Of a stretch of 33,365 nucleotides of DNA, positions 1-8,785 are shown in pieces. Made by a program: the position numbers and the translations under genes. The DNA is taken from the NCBI GenBank assembly GCA_021736385.1, contig JAIPFY010000036.1, positions 1 through 33,365 on the forward strand. Direction: 5' to 3'. The notes below the pieces were generated by a model. That model worked only from the letters and a program-made list of their open reading frames with translations, made no database searches and was not told where the DNA came from. Within the stretch, counting starts at the first letter, position 1, and the number at the start of each line of letters is the position of its first letter. Source of the DNA: Spirochaetia bacterium (lineage in GTDB: Bacteria > Spirochaetota > Spirochaetia > CAKZLE01).

Positions 1-1
1 A

Positions 2-100
2 TCATTCGAGCTTGGAAGAGATTACACGGAAAACCCCGGGATGCTTTCGGTAGATGGCTTTAACATGGGGGAAATAATCATATTCGGGCTACAGGATTAA
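2..100 (+). CDS. C-terminal fragment of an unidentified protein (5' end outside window)
   Basis: Reading from base 2 there is an open frame of 32 codons ending in TAA at 98-100. The residues look like a normal folded C-terminus (ENPGMLSVDGFNMGEIIIFG). A perfect hairpin starts 33 bases after the stop, as expected at the end of a gene. I do not recognise the family and the rest of the gene is outside the window. The fragment is short enough that a chance open frame cannot be ruled out. Confidence 0.5.
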   Translation, partial: SFELGRDYTENPGMLSVDGFNMGEIIIFGLQD

Positions 101-132
101 AGATCTTATTCAAATGAAGTACAGACAGCACA

Positions 133-163
133 AAAGAGGGAGCGCTCACCGCGCTCCCTCTTT
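133..163. terminator. Bidirectional hairpin terminator between convergent genes
   Basis: Perfect 13-bp inverted repeat AAAGAGGGAGCGC / GCGCTCCCTCTTT with a five-base loop. It lies between the stop of the plus-strand fragment (100) and the stop of typA (237). The A-rich and T-rich ends give a short U run in either direction, so it could serve both genes. Confidence 0.75.
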
Positions 164-236
164 CGTACCATCTATGGTTCTCTGTCTTTCTGTTTCTCGG
201 TTTCTATACTTCTTCCGGCATCCTGCCGGCAGGCTG

Positions 237-2081
237 TCAGTTCTTGCCTGCGATCTTTCTCTGTGCTCTCGGCAGGATCTTCTTCCTCAGACGGATGTTC
301 AGCGGGGTGATCTCCACGAGTTCATCATCCCTGATCATCGTGAGTGCTGACTCGGGGGTCATGGGGGTGACCGGAGTGAGGATGATGTTATTGTCCTTAC
401 CGGCTGCTCTCATGTTCGAAAGCTGTTTGCTTCTGGTGGGGTTCACATCAAGATCCTTCTCACGGTTATGTTCACCGACGATCATCCCTTCATAGACCGG
501 ATCACCGGGGATCACGAAGAGCTTTCCTCGCGGCTCGAGTCCGAAGATACCATAGGCGACACAGGCTCCTGCCCTGTCAGCGACCAGAGAACCGGTCTTT
601 CGTCCGGGCAGATCGCCGCGGTAGGGTTCATACCCGTCTATGTAGGAGTTCATGATCCCCGTACCCTTGGTATCGGTCAGGAACTTATCACGATACCCGA
701 TCAGTGACCGTGATGGGATGGAGAACTCGATACGTACACGGCCTGAGTGATCATTCTGAAAACTGATCATGATCCCCTTTCGCTGCAGCAGCGTCTCGGT
801 CACGATACCGGAATAATCCTCTTCGATATCGATAAGCAGATTCTCTATCGGTTCGGTCTTCTTTCCGTGTTCATCGGTCTTGAATATGACATGGGGTCGT
901 CCGACACAGAACTCGAACCCTTCCCTTCGCATGGTCTCGATGATGATGGCCATCTGGAACTCACCACGGCCTTTCACGATGAACCCGTCACCGTCCGGTG
1001 CCTCTTCGATCTGAAGGGCGACATTCCTCAGTGCCTCTTTGTTCAATCGATCGAAGATCCTGCTGCTCTGGACATACTTGCCCTCTTTACCCACGAACGG
1101 TGAGTTGCTGACAGTGAACCGCATGGAGACCGTCGGTTCATCGACCTGGATCCTGGGGAGCGTCACCGGGTTGTCAGCCGTACAGATCGTATCACCGATG
1201 GTGATCGTATCGACACCCGACAGGATCACGATATCGCCGGGTTCCGCCTCTTCCACGGTCTCGAGCTTCAGTCCGCGATAGACCTGGATCTTGGAGACTT
1301 TGACCGGACGCTGGATCCCCTGGTCTCCCATGCAGATCAGACGGTCTTTGATCGAAAGCCTGCCGCTGTGTACGCGGCCGATGGCCATACGCCCGAGATA
1401 GTCCGAATAGTCCAGGTCCGATACCAGCAGCTGGAATGGGGCATCAGCATCGTACTCAGGACCGGGTATATGAGAGATGATGGTATCCATCAGTGGTTTC
1501 AGGGTAGTCGAATCATCCTCAAGAGAGAACTTGGCGATGCCTTCCCGTCCGTTGGAGTAGATGACCGGACATTCAAGATGGTCATCGTCCGCTCCCAGAT
1601 CGATCAGGAGTTCAAGGACTTCATGATAGACCTCTTCCGCACGGGCATCCTGCCTGTCGATCTTGTTGATCAGGATAATGATCTCCAGGTTCATCGCAAG
1701 GGCCTTGAGGAGCACGAAACGGGTCTGCGGGAGAGGACCTTCAGCCGCATCCACAAGCAGTACCACACCATCGACCATCGACAGTGCACGCTCTACCTCT
1801 CCGCCGAAATCGGCGTGCCCGGGAGTATCGAGGATATTCACCCTGATACCGTCCCAGAGGACTTCGCAGTTCTTCGCAGAGATCGTGATCCCGCGTTCCC
1901 GTTCGATATCACCGGAGTCCATGATCCGGTCAGCGACTGATTCGTTCAGTCTGAACAGTCCGCTCTGCTTGAACATCGAATCTACCAGGGTGGTCTTTCC
2001 ATGGTCTACATGGGCAATAATGGCTATATTTCTAATAGACTTATTACGTACTAGATTGAGACTTGATTGCTTATCTGTCAT
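237..2081 (-). CDS. typA: Ribosome-associated GTPase TypA/BipA
   Basis: This is a 614-residue translational GTPase of the usual TypA/BipA length. The N-terminal G domain shows AHVDHGKTT (residues 23-31), a DTPGHADFGGEVER switch II region and the NKID guanine-specificity motif. EF-G-like domain II and the BipA-specific C-terminal region follow. The family binds the ribosome and aids 50S subunit assembly and stress or cold adaptation. The frame stays open 37 codons upstream, but the start at 2081 is preferred: AGGAAG lies just upstream and the protein then begins MTDKQSS, a few residues before the G domain. It is transcribed alone; the hairpin at 133-163 lies 74 bases past its stop. Confidence 0.97.
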   Translation of the reverse strand: MTDKQSSLNLVRNKSIRNIAIIAHVDHGKTTLVDSMFKQSGLFRLNESVADRIMDSGDIERERGITISAKNCEVLWDGIRVNILDTPGHADFGGEVERALSMVDGVVLLVDAAEGPLPQTRFVLLKALAMNLEIIILINKIDRQDARAEEVYHEVLELLIDLGADDDHLECPVIYSNGREGIAKFSLEDDSTTLKPLMDTIISHIPGPEYDADAPFQLLVSDLDYSDYLGRMAIGRVHSGRLSIKDRLICMGDQGIQRPVKVSKIQVYRGLKLETVEEAEPGDIVILSGVDTITIGDTICTADNPVTLPRIQVDEPTVSMRFTVSNSPFVGKEGKYVQSSRIFDRLNKEALRNVALQIEEAPDGDGFIVKGRGEFQMAIIIETMRREGFEFCVGRPHVIFKTDEHGKKTEPIENLLIDIEEDYSGIVTETLLQRKGIMISFQNDHSGRVRIEFSIPSRSLIGYRDKFLTDTKGTGIMNSYIDGYEPYRGDLPGRKTGSLVADRAGACVAYGIFGLEPRGKLFVIPGDPVYEGMIVGEHNREKDLDVNPTRSKQLSNMRAAGKDNNIILTPVTPMTPESALTMIRDDELVEITPLNIRLRKKILPRAQRKIAGKN

Positions 2082-2159
2082 GATACTTCCTACATGGGGG
2101 GTTTGATTGCTCTTCTGTTTCCCGAGAGAACCCAGAGAAGACCCTACAGCATCGGCTGG

Positions 2160-2188
2160 TTTATAGCAAGAGGTTACTCTCTGTTCAC
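2160..2188 (-). promoter_or_regulatory. Candidate promoter of typA
   Basis: On the minus strand, TATAAA (2160-2165) follows GTGAAC (2183-2188) with a 17-base spacer. Transcription would start near 2153, giving a leader of about 70 bases. The -35 match is weak. A small perfect inverted repeat, AGAAAT-5-ATTTCT (2192-2208), sits just upstream of the -35. Confidence 0.4.
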
Positions 2189-2329
2189 GCAAGAAATAGC
2201 TGATTTCTCACAACTATCTACGCTCAAGAGGTCAGAAATGAGCCCGTATCAGAGACCGTATCCTTAAAGTTTACAACTTTTATGAACTTTAGACTGTACG
2301 GGGTCTTCTCCAGATAGTATATTATCAGC

Positions 2330-4576
2330 ATGGAACACAAGAAAGATGAACAAGAACAGCAGCTGACCTTCTCCGTAGAAGGCATGACCTGTGCCTCATG
2401 TGTACGCATCGTGGAACGCCAGCTGAAGAAAATCGAAGGGATCTCCTATGTATCGGTCAATCTCGCTACCGAGAAGGCCCTGATCATATCACAGCAGCCG
2501 ATCGATGAGGGCTTCATCCGTGAGAAGATCAGCGAGACCGGGTATACCTACCGGGAGGATGCCCCCACTGAAGACCTGCTCCTGAAGCGGTTCGCTGCTG
2601 CGAAGCATAATCTGATCCTTGCACTGTCGGCGACCGTACCGATCATGATCCTCATGATCGGGCATATGGCCGGCATCATGATCCCGGGGTTTCACTACCT
2701 CGAACTGATCTCAGGAGCCTTCGTGCTTGCACTCCCGGGCAGATCGGTCGTCAGAGGGGCCTACATCGCCGTCACACACCGGCATACCAACATGGACACG
2801 CTGGTGACCATCGGTGCCGTCGTGGCTTGGCTGACCGTCCCGCTGCTGCTGTTCGGGATGCCCATTGCCAGCTTCGGGGCGCTCTCATCCATGCTGATCA
2901 CCTTCCATCTGGCAGGACGCTATATCGAGTCACGTCTCAAATACCGTGCTTCCACTGACATCAGAGCGCTGCTGTCAGCCCAGAGTTCGAGTGCCAATCT
3001 GATCATCTCCACAGAGGGGGCAGCTCCTGAGGTGCGTCAGGTTTCGATCGATACGGTGAAGAAGGATGCCCTGGTGCTGATCAGGACTGGAGAGCGCATC
3101 CCCCTTGACGGGGAGGTCGTAGAGGGGACAGGATTTGTCGACGCCTCCATGGTGACCGGGGAACCGGTACCCGCTGCCGCAGCTGCCGGGGATCAGATGA
3201 TCGGAGGAACGGTCCTGGTACAGGGGTCCCTCACCATCAGGGTCACCCATACCGGTGAGGACACCTTCCTCTCCCGCATGATCAAACTCGTGGAGCAGGC
3301 ACAGTCCTCTCAGGTGCCGATCCAGGCGCTCGCCGATCAGGTGACCAAGGTCTTCATCCCCATCGTCTTCTCGATCGCGATCCTGACAGCTCTGCTGTGG
3401 GGACTGTTCTACCAGCAGCTGCTGCCCTACCTCTCTGCCATGGCAGAGATCCTTCCCTGGATATCGCTCGAGGGAGGAGCCTTCTCCACGGCCCTCTCTG
3501 TGGCGATCTCGATCCTGGTGATCGCCTGCCCCTGCGCGCTGGGACTGGCGACCCCCATGGCCCTGGTTGCCGGCAGCGGAGCTGCGGCGAAACGGGGTAT
3601 GATCATCAAAGACGGTGAGGCTATCCAGCTTGCAAAGGATATCGACATCATCCTGCTGGACAAGACCGGGACGATCACCGAGGGCAAGCCGTCGCTCACC
3701 TACACGAACCTCACCGATGCACAGCTTGCGGCCCTTGCTGCGATAGAGGCCTACTCCATCCACCCGCTTGCCGCATCCATCCGGGAGTATGCCGAAGGAC
3801 GATCATTGCGTATCCCCGAGGTCACGAAGCCAGAGGAGATCTCAGGTGTCGGGGTCTCCGGTATCGTTGATGGCAGGACCTATCACGCCGGGAGGCCTGA
3901 GCACATCGATGCAAAGATGGAGCAGTATATGAGTCAGGGGGCCACGGTCATCGAAGTGACGATCGATCAGGTTCCCGCAGGGTTCGCAGCGATCTCGGAT
4001 CCCGTGAAGGAAGATTCACATCGGGCGATCAGACAGCTCATAGATGCAGGGATCAGACCGGTCATGGTCACAGGGGATCAGCAGAAGACTGCAGATGCCG
4101 CTGCTGCCCTGGTCGGCATCACCGAAGTCCATGCATCCCTGCATCCCGAGCAGAAGCTCGATATCGTGCGTTCGTATCAGAAGAAAGGGCATGTGGTAGC
4201 GATGGTGGGAGACGGCATCAACGATGCAGCGAGCCTGAAAGCCGCTGATGTGGGGATCGCACTCGGGACCGGATCAGACCTGTCGATCGACAGCGCCGGG
4301 ATCATCATCGTATCGGGTGCTCTGAGCAAACTCTACGAGACGATCATGCTTTCGAAGAAGACCTTCAGGACCATCAGGCAGAATCTGTTCTGGGCCTTCG
4401 TCTATAACCTCATCGCCCTGCCGGTAGCAGCAGCAGCTCTGCTGCATCCTGCCATGGCAGAAATAGCTATGACCTTCAGCTCGATCAATGTTATCCTTAA
4501 TTCGATGAGGATACGTTCATTCGACCCGACTGCTTCAGCGGGGAAACACAACGATACAGAAGGAGAACGATCATGA
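2330..4576 (+). CDS. copA: Copper-exporting P1B-type ATPase
   Basis: This 748-residue P1B-1 ATPase pumps Cu+ (or Ag+) out of the cytoplasm. One N-terminal HMA domain carries GMTCASC (residues 18-24). Membrane helices follow, then the CPC metal-site motif (C400, C402), the phosphorylated aspartate D444 in DKTGT, the SIHPLA motif, a TGD motif and GDGIND. The last helices hold YNLIALP and MTFSSINVILNS, the YN and M-x-x-S-S signatures of Cu+ pumps rather than Zn/Cd pumps. It overlaps the copper chaperone gene by four bases (ATGA), so the two are translationally coupled. No ribosome binding site is evident; a TATATT lies six bases before the ATG, but no good -35 was found. Confidence 0.95.
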   Translation: MEHKKDEQEQQLTFSVEGMTCASCVRIVERQLKKIEGISYVSVNLATEKALIISQQPIDEGFIREKISETGYTYREDAPTEDLLLKRFAAAKHNLILALSATVPIMILMIGHMAGIMIPGFHYLELISGAFVLALPGRSVVRGAYIAVTHRHTNMDTLVTIGAVVAWLTVPLLLFGMPIASFGALSSMLITFHLAGRYIESRLKYRASTDIRALLSAQSSSANLIISTEGAAPEVRQVSIDTVKKDALVLIRTGERIPLDGEVVEGTGFVDASMVTGEPVPAAAAAGDQMIGGTVLVQGSLTIRVTHTGEDTFLSRMIKLVEQAQSSQVPIQALADQVTKVFIPIVFSIAILTALLWGLFYQQLLPYLSAMAEILPWISLEGGAFSTALSVAISILVIACPCALGLATPMALVAGSGAAAKRGMIIKDGEAIQLAKDIDIILLDKTGTITEGKPSLTYTNLTDAQLAALAAIEAYSIHPLAASIREYAEGRSLRIPEVTKPEEISGVGVSGIVDGRTYHAGRPEHIDAKMEQYMSQGATVIEVTIDQVPAGFAAISDPVKEDSHRAIRQLIDAGIRPVMVTGDQQKTADAAAALVGITEVHASLHPEQKLDIVRSYQKKGHVVAMVGDGINDAASLKAADVGIALGTGSDLSIDSAGIIIVSGALSKLYETIMLSKKTFRTIRQNLFWAFVYNLIALPVAAAALLHPAMAEIAMTFSSINVILNSMRIRSFDPTASAGKHNDTEGERS

Positions 4577-4782
4577 GATACATATTCTCGGTACCTGACA
4601 TGAGCTGCGACCACTGCAGAAAGCGAATCACCGAAGCACTGGATGCCCTGAACGAGGTGAAGGACATCAACATAGATCTGGATGAGAAACGTGTGGAGGT
4701 GATCAGTGACGGGGATCCCGAAGCACTGATCCAGGCGATCGATCAAGCTGGGTACGATGCCTTCCTGAACGAAGGGATCTGA
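4573..4782 (+). CDS. copZ: Copper chaperone, HMA domain
   Basis: This 69-residue single HMA domain has the metal-binding motif MSCDHC near the N-terminus and the usual beta-alpha-beta-beta-alpha-beta length. Such proteins carry Cu+ to the N-terminal HMA domain or membrane entry site of CopA. The start codon overlaps the copA stop (ATGA), and AGAAGGAGAACG upstream supplies a ribosome binding site. Only seven bases separate it from the convergent yihY-like gene. A hairpin CGGGATC/GATCCCG at 4818-4841, inside the end of that neighbour, is the only nearby terminator candidate. Confidence 0.9.
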   Translation: MRYIFSVPDMSCDHCRKRITEALDALNEVKDINIDLDEKRVEVISDGDPEALIQAIDQAGYDAFLNEGI

Positions 4783-4789
4783 AGCAGGG

Positions 4790-6025
4790 TCAGAGACCCC
4801 CGAGATCATTGATGCTGCGGGATCCCATCTTCGAGATCCCGAGCTTCAGCATCTCCTCAGAGAGTCTCTCTCCCGCACTCAAGCCGGACCTCTTCTTCTG
4901 CTCTCCATAGATGATGCGTGCCGCATCGACGATACGCAGGTCATCCAGGGGACGTGCGGGTATGAAATGCCGTCCTGATCGCTCCATCCTGATGATGAAC
5001 CCCTCCTGCTCGAGCAGCTCCAGATAGGTATAGAGGGCCCTGTCCGGGATCTTCAGCTTCAATCCGAGATCCCTCATGCTCATTGCGCCCCTGCCCTCTT
5101 TGAAGTGGACAGACAACGCATGCAGGATGTCAAATCCGTAGGCGATCTGCTCTGCAGGAGGATGCACGAGTCCCTTATGCCGCTTCTCATCAGGCCGGTA
5201 CTGATGGACGTAGGCGATCTCCACAGCACCGAAGATGATCACCCACCACAGATACATCCAGATCAGCCCGATGAGCAGCGTGGCAAGAGACCCGTAGATC
5301 AGTGAGTAGTTCAGTACCTTGAGTACCACATTATTGAACAGAGCGTTCGCCATCTGGAAGGCCAGAGTCCCCACAGCAGCTCCGATGGCAGCCGATGACC
5401 ATTTCACCTTGGTGTTGGGGATGGCGAAGATCAGCAGGAAAAAGACCAGAAAGATGATCACCCAGGGTCCGATGAGACCGAGGATCTGCATGAAGAGACC
5501 AAAGGCGAAGAACTGACTGAGAAACTTGCTCATCAGGGCGTTCACACTGAAATAGGCGCTGAGCAGCAGGGTGGAGACGATCAATACGGTGATGAACTGG
5601 GCGAACCTGGCAACCTGGTTACGATTCATCGAGGTGTGGTAGATCTGATTGATCGTCACCCACACCCGGTTGATCAGGATCACCGAGGTGATCAGGAAGG
5701 AGACCAAACCGACGACTCCCAGATTACCGGCATTCTCTATGAACCCGTCAAGCATCTCGATCATGCCCTGACCTGCATCAGTACCGAACTGTTCGGCAAA
5801 GAACTCGAGGAAGACCTCCTGGGCTATATTGAACGCCCCGAAGGCGGTGAGCATGGCAATGATGAAGGCAAGGAAGGGGATCGCCGAAATGAGGGTCGAA
5901 TAGACGACACTGGATGCGAGGATGAAACAGTTATCACGGGTGAAGTTCCGTATGACCATCTGGGAGAAGAGCACGAACCGGTACACCGGCCCTTCCTTCT
6001 GCTGCTTGCTGCTGTTATCCACCAT
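4790..6025 (-). CDS. YihY/virulence factor BrkB family membrane protein with C-terminal winged helix
   Basis: This 411-residue membrane protein of the YihY (formerly 'RNase BN') family has about six hydrophobic helices in residues 30-280, including the conserved early segment DNCFILASSVVYSTLISAIP. The last 110 residues look like a winged-helix domain (MRDLGLKLKIPDRALYTYL, LLEQEGFI), as in some longer family members. The physiological role of the family is not established; the RNase activity once assigned to it belongs to a different gene. The start at 6025 is chosen because AAAGGAG lies six bases upstream; an ATG at 6088 extends the frame by 21 residues but has no such site. A possible minus-strand promoter is TTGAAT-N17-TAAGAT, just upstream. 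Confidence 0.85.
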   Translation of the reverse strand: MVDNSSKQQKEGPVYRFVLFSQMVIRNFTRDNCFILASSVVYSTLISAIPFLAFIIAMLTAFGAFNIAQEVFLEFFAEQFGTDAGQGMIEMLDGFIENAGNLGVVGLVSFLITSVILINRVWVTINQIYHTSMNRNQVARFAQFITVLIVSTLLLSAYFSVNALMSKFLSQFFAFGLFMQILGLIGPWVIIFLVFFLLIFAIPNTKVKWSSAAIGAAVGTLAFQMANALFNNVVLKVLNYSLIYGSLATLLIGLIWMYLWWVIIFGAVEIAYVHQYRPDEKRHKGLVHPPAEQIAYGFDILHALSVHFKEGRGAMSMRDLGLKLKIPDRALYTYLELLEQEGFIIRMERSGRHFIPARPLDDLRIVDAARIIYGEQKKRSGLSAGERLSEEMLKLGISKMGSRSINDLGGL

Positions 6026-6105
6026 ATGACTCCTTTGACTCCGATACCATGCTTCCATCTTACCGGCAAAGAGTATCATATTCAACATAATTTGGTTCTG
6101 ACCTA

Positions 6106-6134
6106 TTGAAGGGTCATACGAATGAGCATACCAT
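6106..6134 (+). promoter_or_regulatory. Candidate promoter of the cation exchanger gene
   Basis: TTGAAG (6106-6111), a 17-base spacer and TACCAT (6129-6134) predict a start near 6141 and a leader of about 30 bases that carries the GGAGG site used by the gene at 6171. Confidence 0.45.
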
Positions 6135-6170
6135 GGTCCTGTATGAGTCTATTCGCATCCGGAGGCTGCA

Positions 6171-7208
6171 ATGACACACTGGCTCTATCAGAACCTGCCG
6201 AACTACCCTATGCTCCTGCTGTTCACGATCATCGTCGGGATGCTCATCTGCTTGAGTAAGGGCGCTGATATCCTGGTGGATGAAGCGGTCACGATGTCCG
6301 TGCGATGGGGAGTACCCAAAGTCGTCATCGGAGCAACGATCGTCAGTCTCGGTACGACCCTGCCGGAGGCTTCGGTCTCAGTAGCCGCGGCAGTCGGCGG
6401 TAATCCAGATATCGCTCTGGGCAATGCCATCGGTTCGGTCATCTGTGATTCGAGTCTGATCATCGGTATCGCAAGTCTCATACGGCCTCTTCCGGTGCAC
6501 CGCAGTACGACCGGCAGACAGAGCTGGATCCAGCTCGGATCTGGCGCTCTGCTCATCTCAGCCGCGCTGCCCTGGTCCAACCTCTCCCGACTGTTCACGA
6601 CCGAAGGAACTATCCCGCAGTGGGAAGGATTCCTCTTCCTGGTCCTGCTGGCCCTCTATCTGTACACCACCTTCAACCACTCACGCAGCGGGATCAGAGA
6701 GCCTGCTGCTGCAGTGGATCCCGTTGCCGAACCTGACACGGCACCCATCGGGATCGTGGCGGTGAAGATGATCATAGGTCTGTCACTGATCATTCTCGCA
6801 TCAAAGATCCTGCTGCCGACCGTGGAGGTCACGGCAGTGCGCATCGGTATACCGCAGAGCATCATCGCAGCGACGCTCATCGCATTCGGGACCTCCCTGC
6901 CTGAACTGATCACTGCGATTCAGGCCTCCAGAAAAGGCCACGGGGAACTGGCGGTGGGGAATATCATCGGAGCAGATATCCTCAACATCCTCTTTGTCAC
7001 CGGTGCCGCCGCCGCGGTCACTCCCTCAGGTCTTACGGTCCCGAGGTATTTCTACTATTTCCATCTCCCCTTCATGATGATCATTCTCATCTTCTTCAAG
7101 ACCTTTCTCTCCACCGGCAGAGCGGAGATCAATCGGATCGAAGGTTCGGTGATGCTGCTGCTCTATGTGCTGTTCACCACCGGCGGATATGTCCTGATCC
7201 AGGGCTGA
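6171..7208 (+). CDS. Calcium/sodium antiporter, CaCA superfamily (YrbG-like)
   Basis: This 345-residue integral membrane exchanger shows two inverted alpha-repeats. The first reads GATIVSLGTTLPE (54-66) followed by ALGNAIGSVICD; the second reads AATLIAFGTSLPE followed by AVGNIIGADILN. These GTxLPE and GN-IG segments form the cation site in CaCA exchangers. Length and repeats match the bacterial YrbG / CaxA-type Na+(K+)/Ca2+ antiporters. Cation preference cannot be read from sequence. GGAGG lies six bases before the ATG. The gene is divergent from the yihY-like gene and appears monocistronic. A short stem (GGGCT/AGCCC) spans the stop at 7202-7215 but lacks a U run. Confidence 0.9.
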   Translation: MTHWLYQNLPNYPMLLLFTIIVGMLICLSKGADILVDEAVTMSVRWGVPKVVIGATIVSLGTTLPEASVSVAAAVGGNPDIALGNAIGSVICDSSLIIGIASLIRPLPVHRSTTGRQSWIQLGSGALLISAALPWSNLSRLFTTEGTIPQWEGFLFLVLLALYLYTTFNHSRSGIREPAAAVDPVAEPDTAPIGIVAVKMIIGLSLIILASKILLPTVEVTAVRIGIPQSIIAATLIAFGTSLPELITAIQASRKGHGELAVGNIIGADILNILFVTGAAAAVTPSGLTVPRYFYYFHLPFMMIILIFFKTFLSTGRAEINRIEGSVMLLLYVLFTTGGYVLIQG

Positions 7209-7404
7209 ACAGCCCCCCCATTGCGACTCGCCATGGTACGTTGAGGGCAGCTGTAAACCGTGTCAGCATGTGATCGACCTCTACAGAGACCCATGGTGCT
7301 GTTCCATGCCGATCGATGGGATGCATGGGACGCGAACACTCAGAGCCTGCAGACAGGAGCAGATGCACCATCGACTCCCGTACGATCGAACGCCTGAGGC
7401 CGGT

Positions 7405-8328
7405 CTATCGCCGATGTTCCTCTATCCAGGCAATACAGTTATTCTCCACCTCATTACGATTGGTCTCATTGAAGATCTCATGTCGGGCTTCGTCATAGAG
7501 GTTCATGCTCACGTCTTTCAGCGGTGCAGCCTTGAGCAGTTCATACACCTTGCGAACGCCCGCTCCCTTGTCACCGACCGGATCCATACTGCCGCTGATG
7601 ATCAAAGTCGCAAGATCCCCCGGGATCTTTCTGACCTTCTTGGGATCATTGACATACAGCAGACCGGTCAGCAGATCCTCATACAGCTTCGAGGTACAGA
7701 TGAACCCGCACAGCGGGTCTTTGACATAGAGGTCCACCTGTTCCTCATCACGGCTGAGCCAGTCGAATTCCGTGCGATTGGGCATGAACGCTTTGTTATA
7801 GGAGCCGAAACTCATATCGTTGAGCCGCTTGTTGGGGACCCTGCCGCCGTCTTTCTTCGCTGCGAACGATGCTATGATCTTTCCGAGATACCCGGTGAGC
7901 CCCGGGTGTGAGGCCGTTCCTGAGAGGATGACCCCCTGATACTGATCGCCATGGTCGATCATCAGCGTCCGGGCCAGGAACGATCCCATGCTGTGTCCGA
8001 TCAGGAACAGATCCTTCTCGGGATTATCCACTTTGATGATCTCTGTGAGTTCCAGGATATCCTCTACGGTCCGGAACCATCCGTTGGTATCTGCAAAGTA
8101 CCCCTGTTCATCAGGTGCTTCGATGGTCTTGCCATGTCCGCGCAGGTCGCTGGCATAGACTGCATACCCCTTCGTCCGCAGTTTTGTCGCAAAGTGATCG
8201 TATCTGAGTGCATGCTCCGCCATACCATGTACGATCTGGATCACGCCGACGATATCACCTCTGGGTATCCATGAGTAGTAGGAAATACGTTTCCCATCAC
8301 TTGCGGTGAATGATACTGTTCTGGCCAT
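7405..8328 (-). CDS. Alpha/beta hydrolase, monoacylglycerol lipase-like
   Basis: This 307-residue serine hydrolase of the Hydrolase_4 / monoglyceride-lipase group has HGMAEH for the oxyanion region (34-39), DLRGHG (61-66), nucleophile elbow GHSMGS with S113, acid SGSMDPVG and catalytic histidine in DEARHEIF near the C-terminus. No signal peptide is present, so it is cytoplasmic and probably cleaves lysophospholipids or mono-acyl esters. The start at 8328 has AGAGGAG seven bases upstream; the frame stays open another 50 codons, but that stretch is the leader and promoter. The roughly 200 bases between its stop and the exchanger gene contain nothing I can identify. Confidence 0.88.
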   Translation of the reverse strand: MARTVSFTASDGKRISYYSWIPRGDIVGVIQIVHGMAEHALRYDHFATKLRTKGYAVYASDLRGHGKTIEAPDEQGYFADTNGWFRTVEDILELTEIIKVDNPEKDLFLIGHSMGSFLARTLMIDHGDQYQGVILSGTASHPGLTGYLGKIIASFAAKKDGGRVPNKRLNDMSFGSYNKAFMPNRTEFDWLSRDEEQVDLYVKDPLCGFICTSKLYEDLLTGLLYVNDPKKVRKIPGDLATLIISGSMDPVGDKGAGVRKVYELLKAAPLKDVSMNLYDEARHEIFNETNRNEVENNCIAWIEEHRR

Positions 8329-8435
8329 AGGAATCTCCTCTAAAGTGGGTGAGTGGTTATAACGATACACGTATATCATATATACAACGGCATCGCACAT
8401 CAGTGGACACCGATACATGCAGGAGGAGACAGTGA

Positions 8436-8472
8436 TACTACTCATTGTAGTACCCGTTCCCGTATTGTGCAA
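8436..8472 (-). promoter_or_regulatory. Promoter of the hydrolase gene with overlapping dyad operator
   Basis: On the minus strand, TTGCAC (8467-8472), a 17-base spacer and TACAAT (8444-8449) form a good sigma-70 type promoter, start near 8437. A perfect dyad TACTAC-5-GTAGTA (8436-8452) covers the -10 box, the typical place for a repressor operator. The leader would be about 110 bases. Confidence 0.5.
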
Positions 8473-8672
8473 GTCCAATATGGGAGATCCCCCTCTATGA
8501 GTATAGGGTGGGCGTTGCTGCGGGAGCAGAAGACAGTAGACCTCTCACCCGATGGCTGCAGGATCGTCATGAGATCAGTCAGGATACCCGTATCCGGGAC
8601 CGGATGAGAACTCTTTTCCGTCTTCTCTCCGATGCGCTACCATCCCCCCTCTCATCTCGTTCCTGGGGACAG

Positions 8673-8700
8673 GGTACCCCGGCACGTGTGCTGGTGTACC
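8673..8700. repeat. Imperfect 13-bp inverted repeat in intergenic DNA
   Basis: GGTACCCCGGCAC and GTGCTGGTGTACC are inverted copies differing at two positions, separated by two bases. They would form a stable stem. There is no U run, and the stem stands about 50 bases before the phosphodiesterase promoter. Role unknown; it could be an operator or the end of an upstream transcript. Confidence 0.5.
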
Positions 8701-8750
8701 GCGGGACCCTGCATCCCAGTCATTTCCTGATGACTTTCTGCCGATACCAC

Positions 8751-8779
8751 TTGTCATTCGAAGCATACCTATCTACTAT
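8751..8779 (+). promoter_or_regulatory. Promoter placing transcription start at the phosphodiesterase ATG
   Basis: TTGTCA (8751-8756), an exact 17-base spacer and TACTAT (8774-8779). The ATG at 8786 is six bases past the -10 box, so the expected first transcribed base is the A of the start codon. No ribosome binding site precedes the gene, consistent with a leaderless mRNA. Confidence 0.5.
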
Positions 8780-8785
8780 GGACTC

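Larger units (their letters stand above)
8329..8785. other. Intergenic region between divergent hydrolase and phosphodiesterase genes
   Basis: No convincing gene is present in these 457 bases. Open frames here lack ribosome binding sites and have arginine/serine-rich, non-globular translations. The region holds the hydrolase promoter and its dyad (8436-8472), an imperfect hairpin (8673-8700) and the promoter of the downstream phosphodiesterase gene (8751-8779). Confidence 0.6.

Noticed and set aside
1368-1940. 190-codon plus-strand open frame inside typA
   Set aside because: Antisense shadow of TypA; no ribosome binding site or recognisable domain.
2289-2323. CueR-type (19-20 base spacer) promoter for copA
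   Set aside because: No convincing -35 or dyad is present at those spacings; only a TATATT near the ATG could be supported.
2975-3763. 262-codon open frame on the minus strand opposite copA
   Set aside because: Opposite a clearly coding gene; the translation is rich in Gly, Asp, Arg and His with no domain or hydrophobic core, typical of GC-rich antisense frames.
8353-8607. 84-codon plus-strand frame between the hydrolase and phosphodiesterase genes
   Set aside because: No ribosome binding site, covers the opposite-strand promoter, and the translation shows no protein-like pattern.
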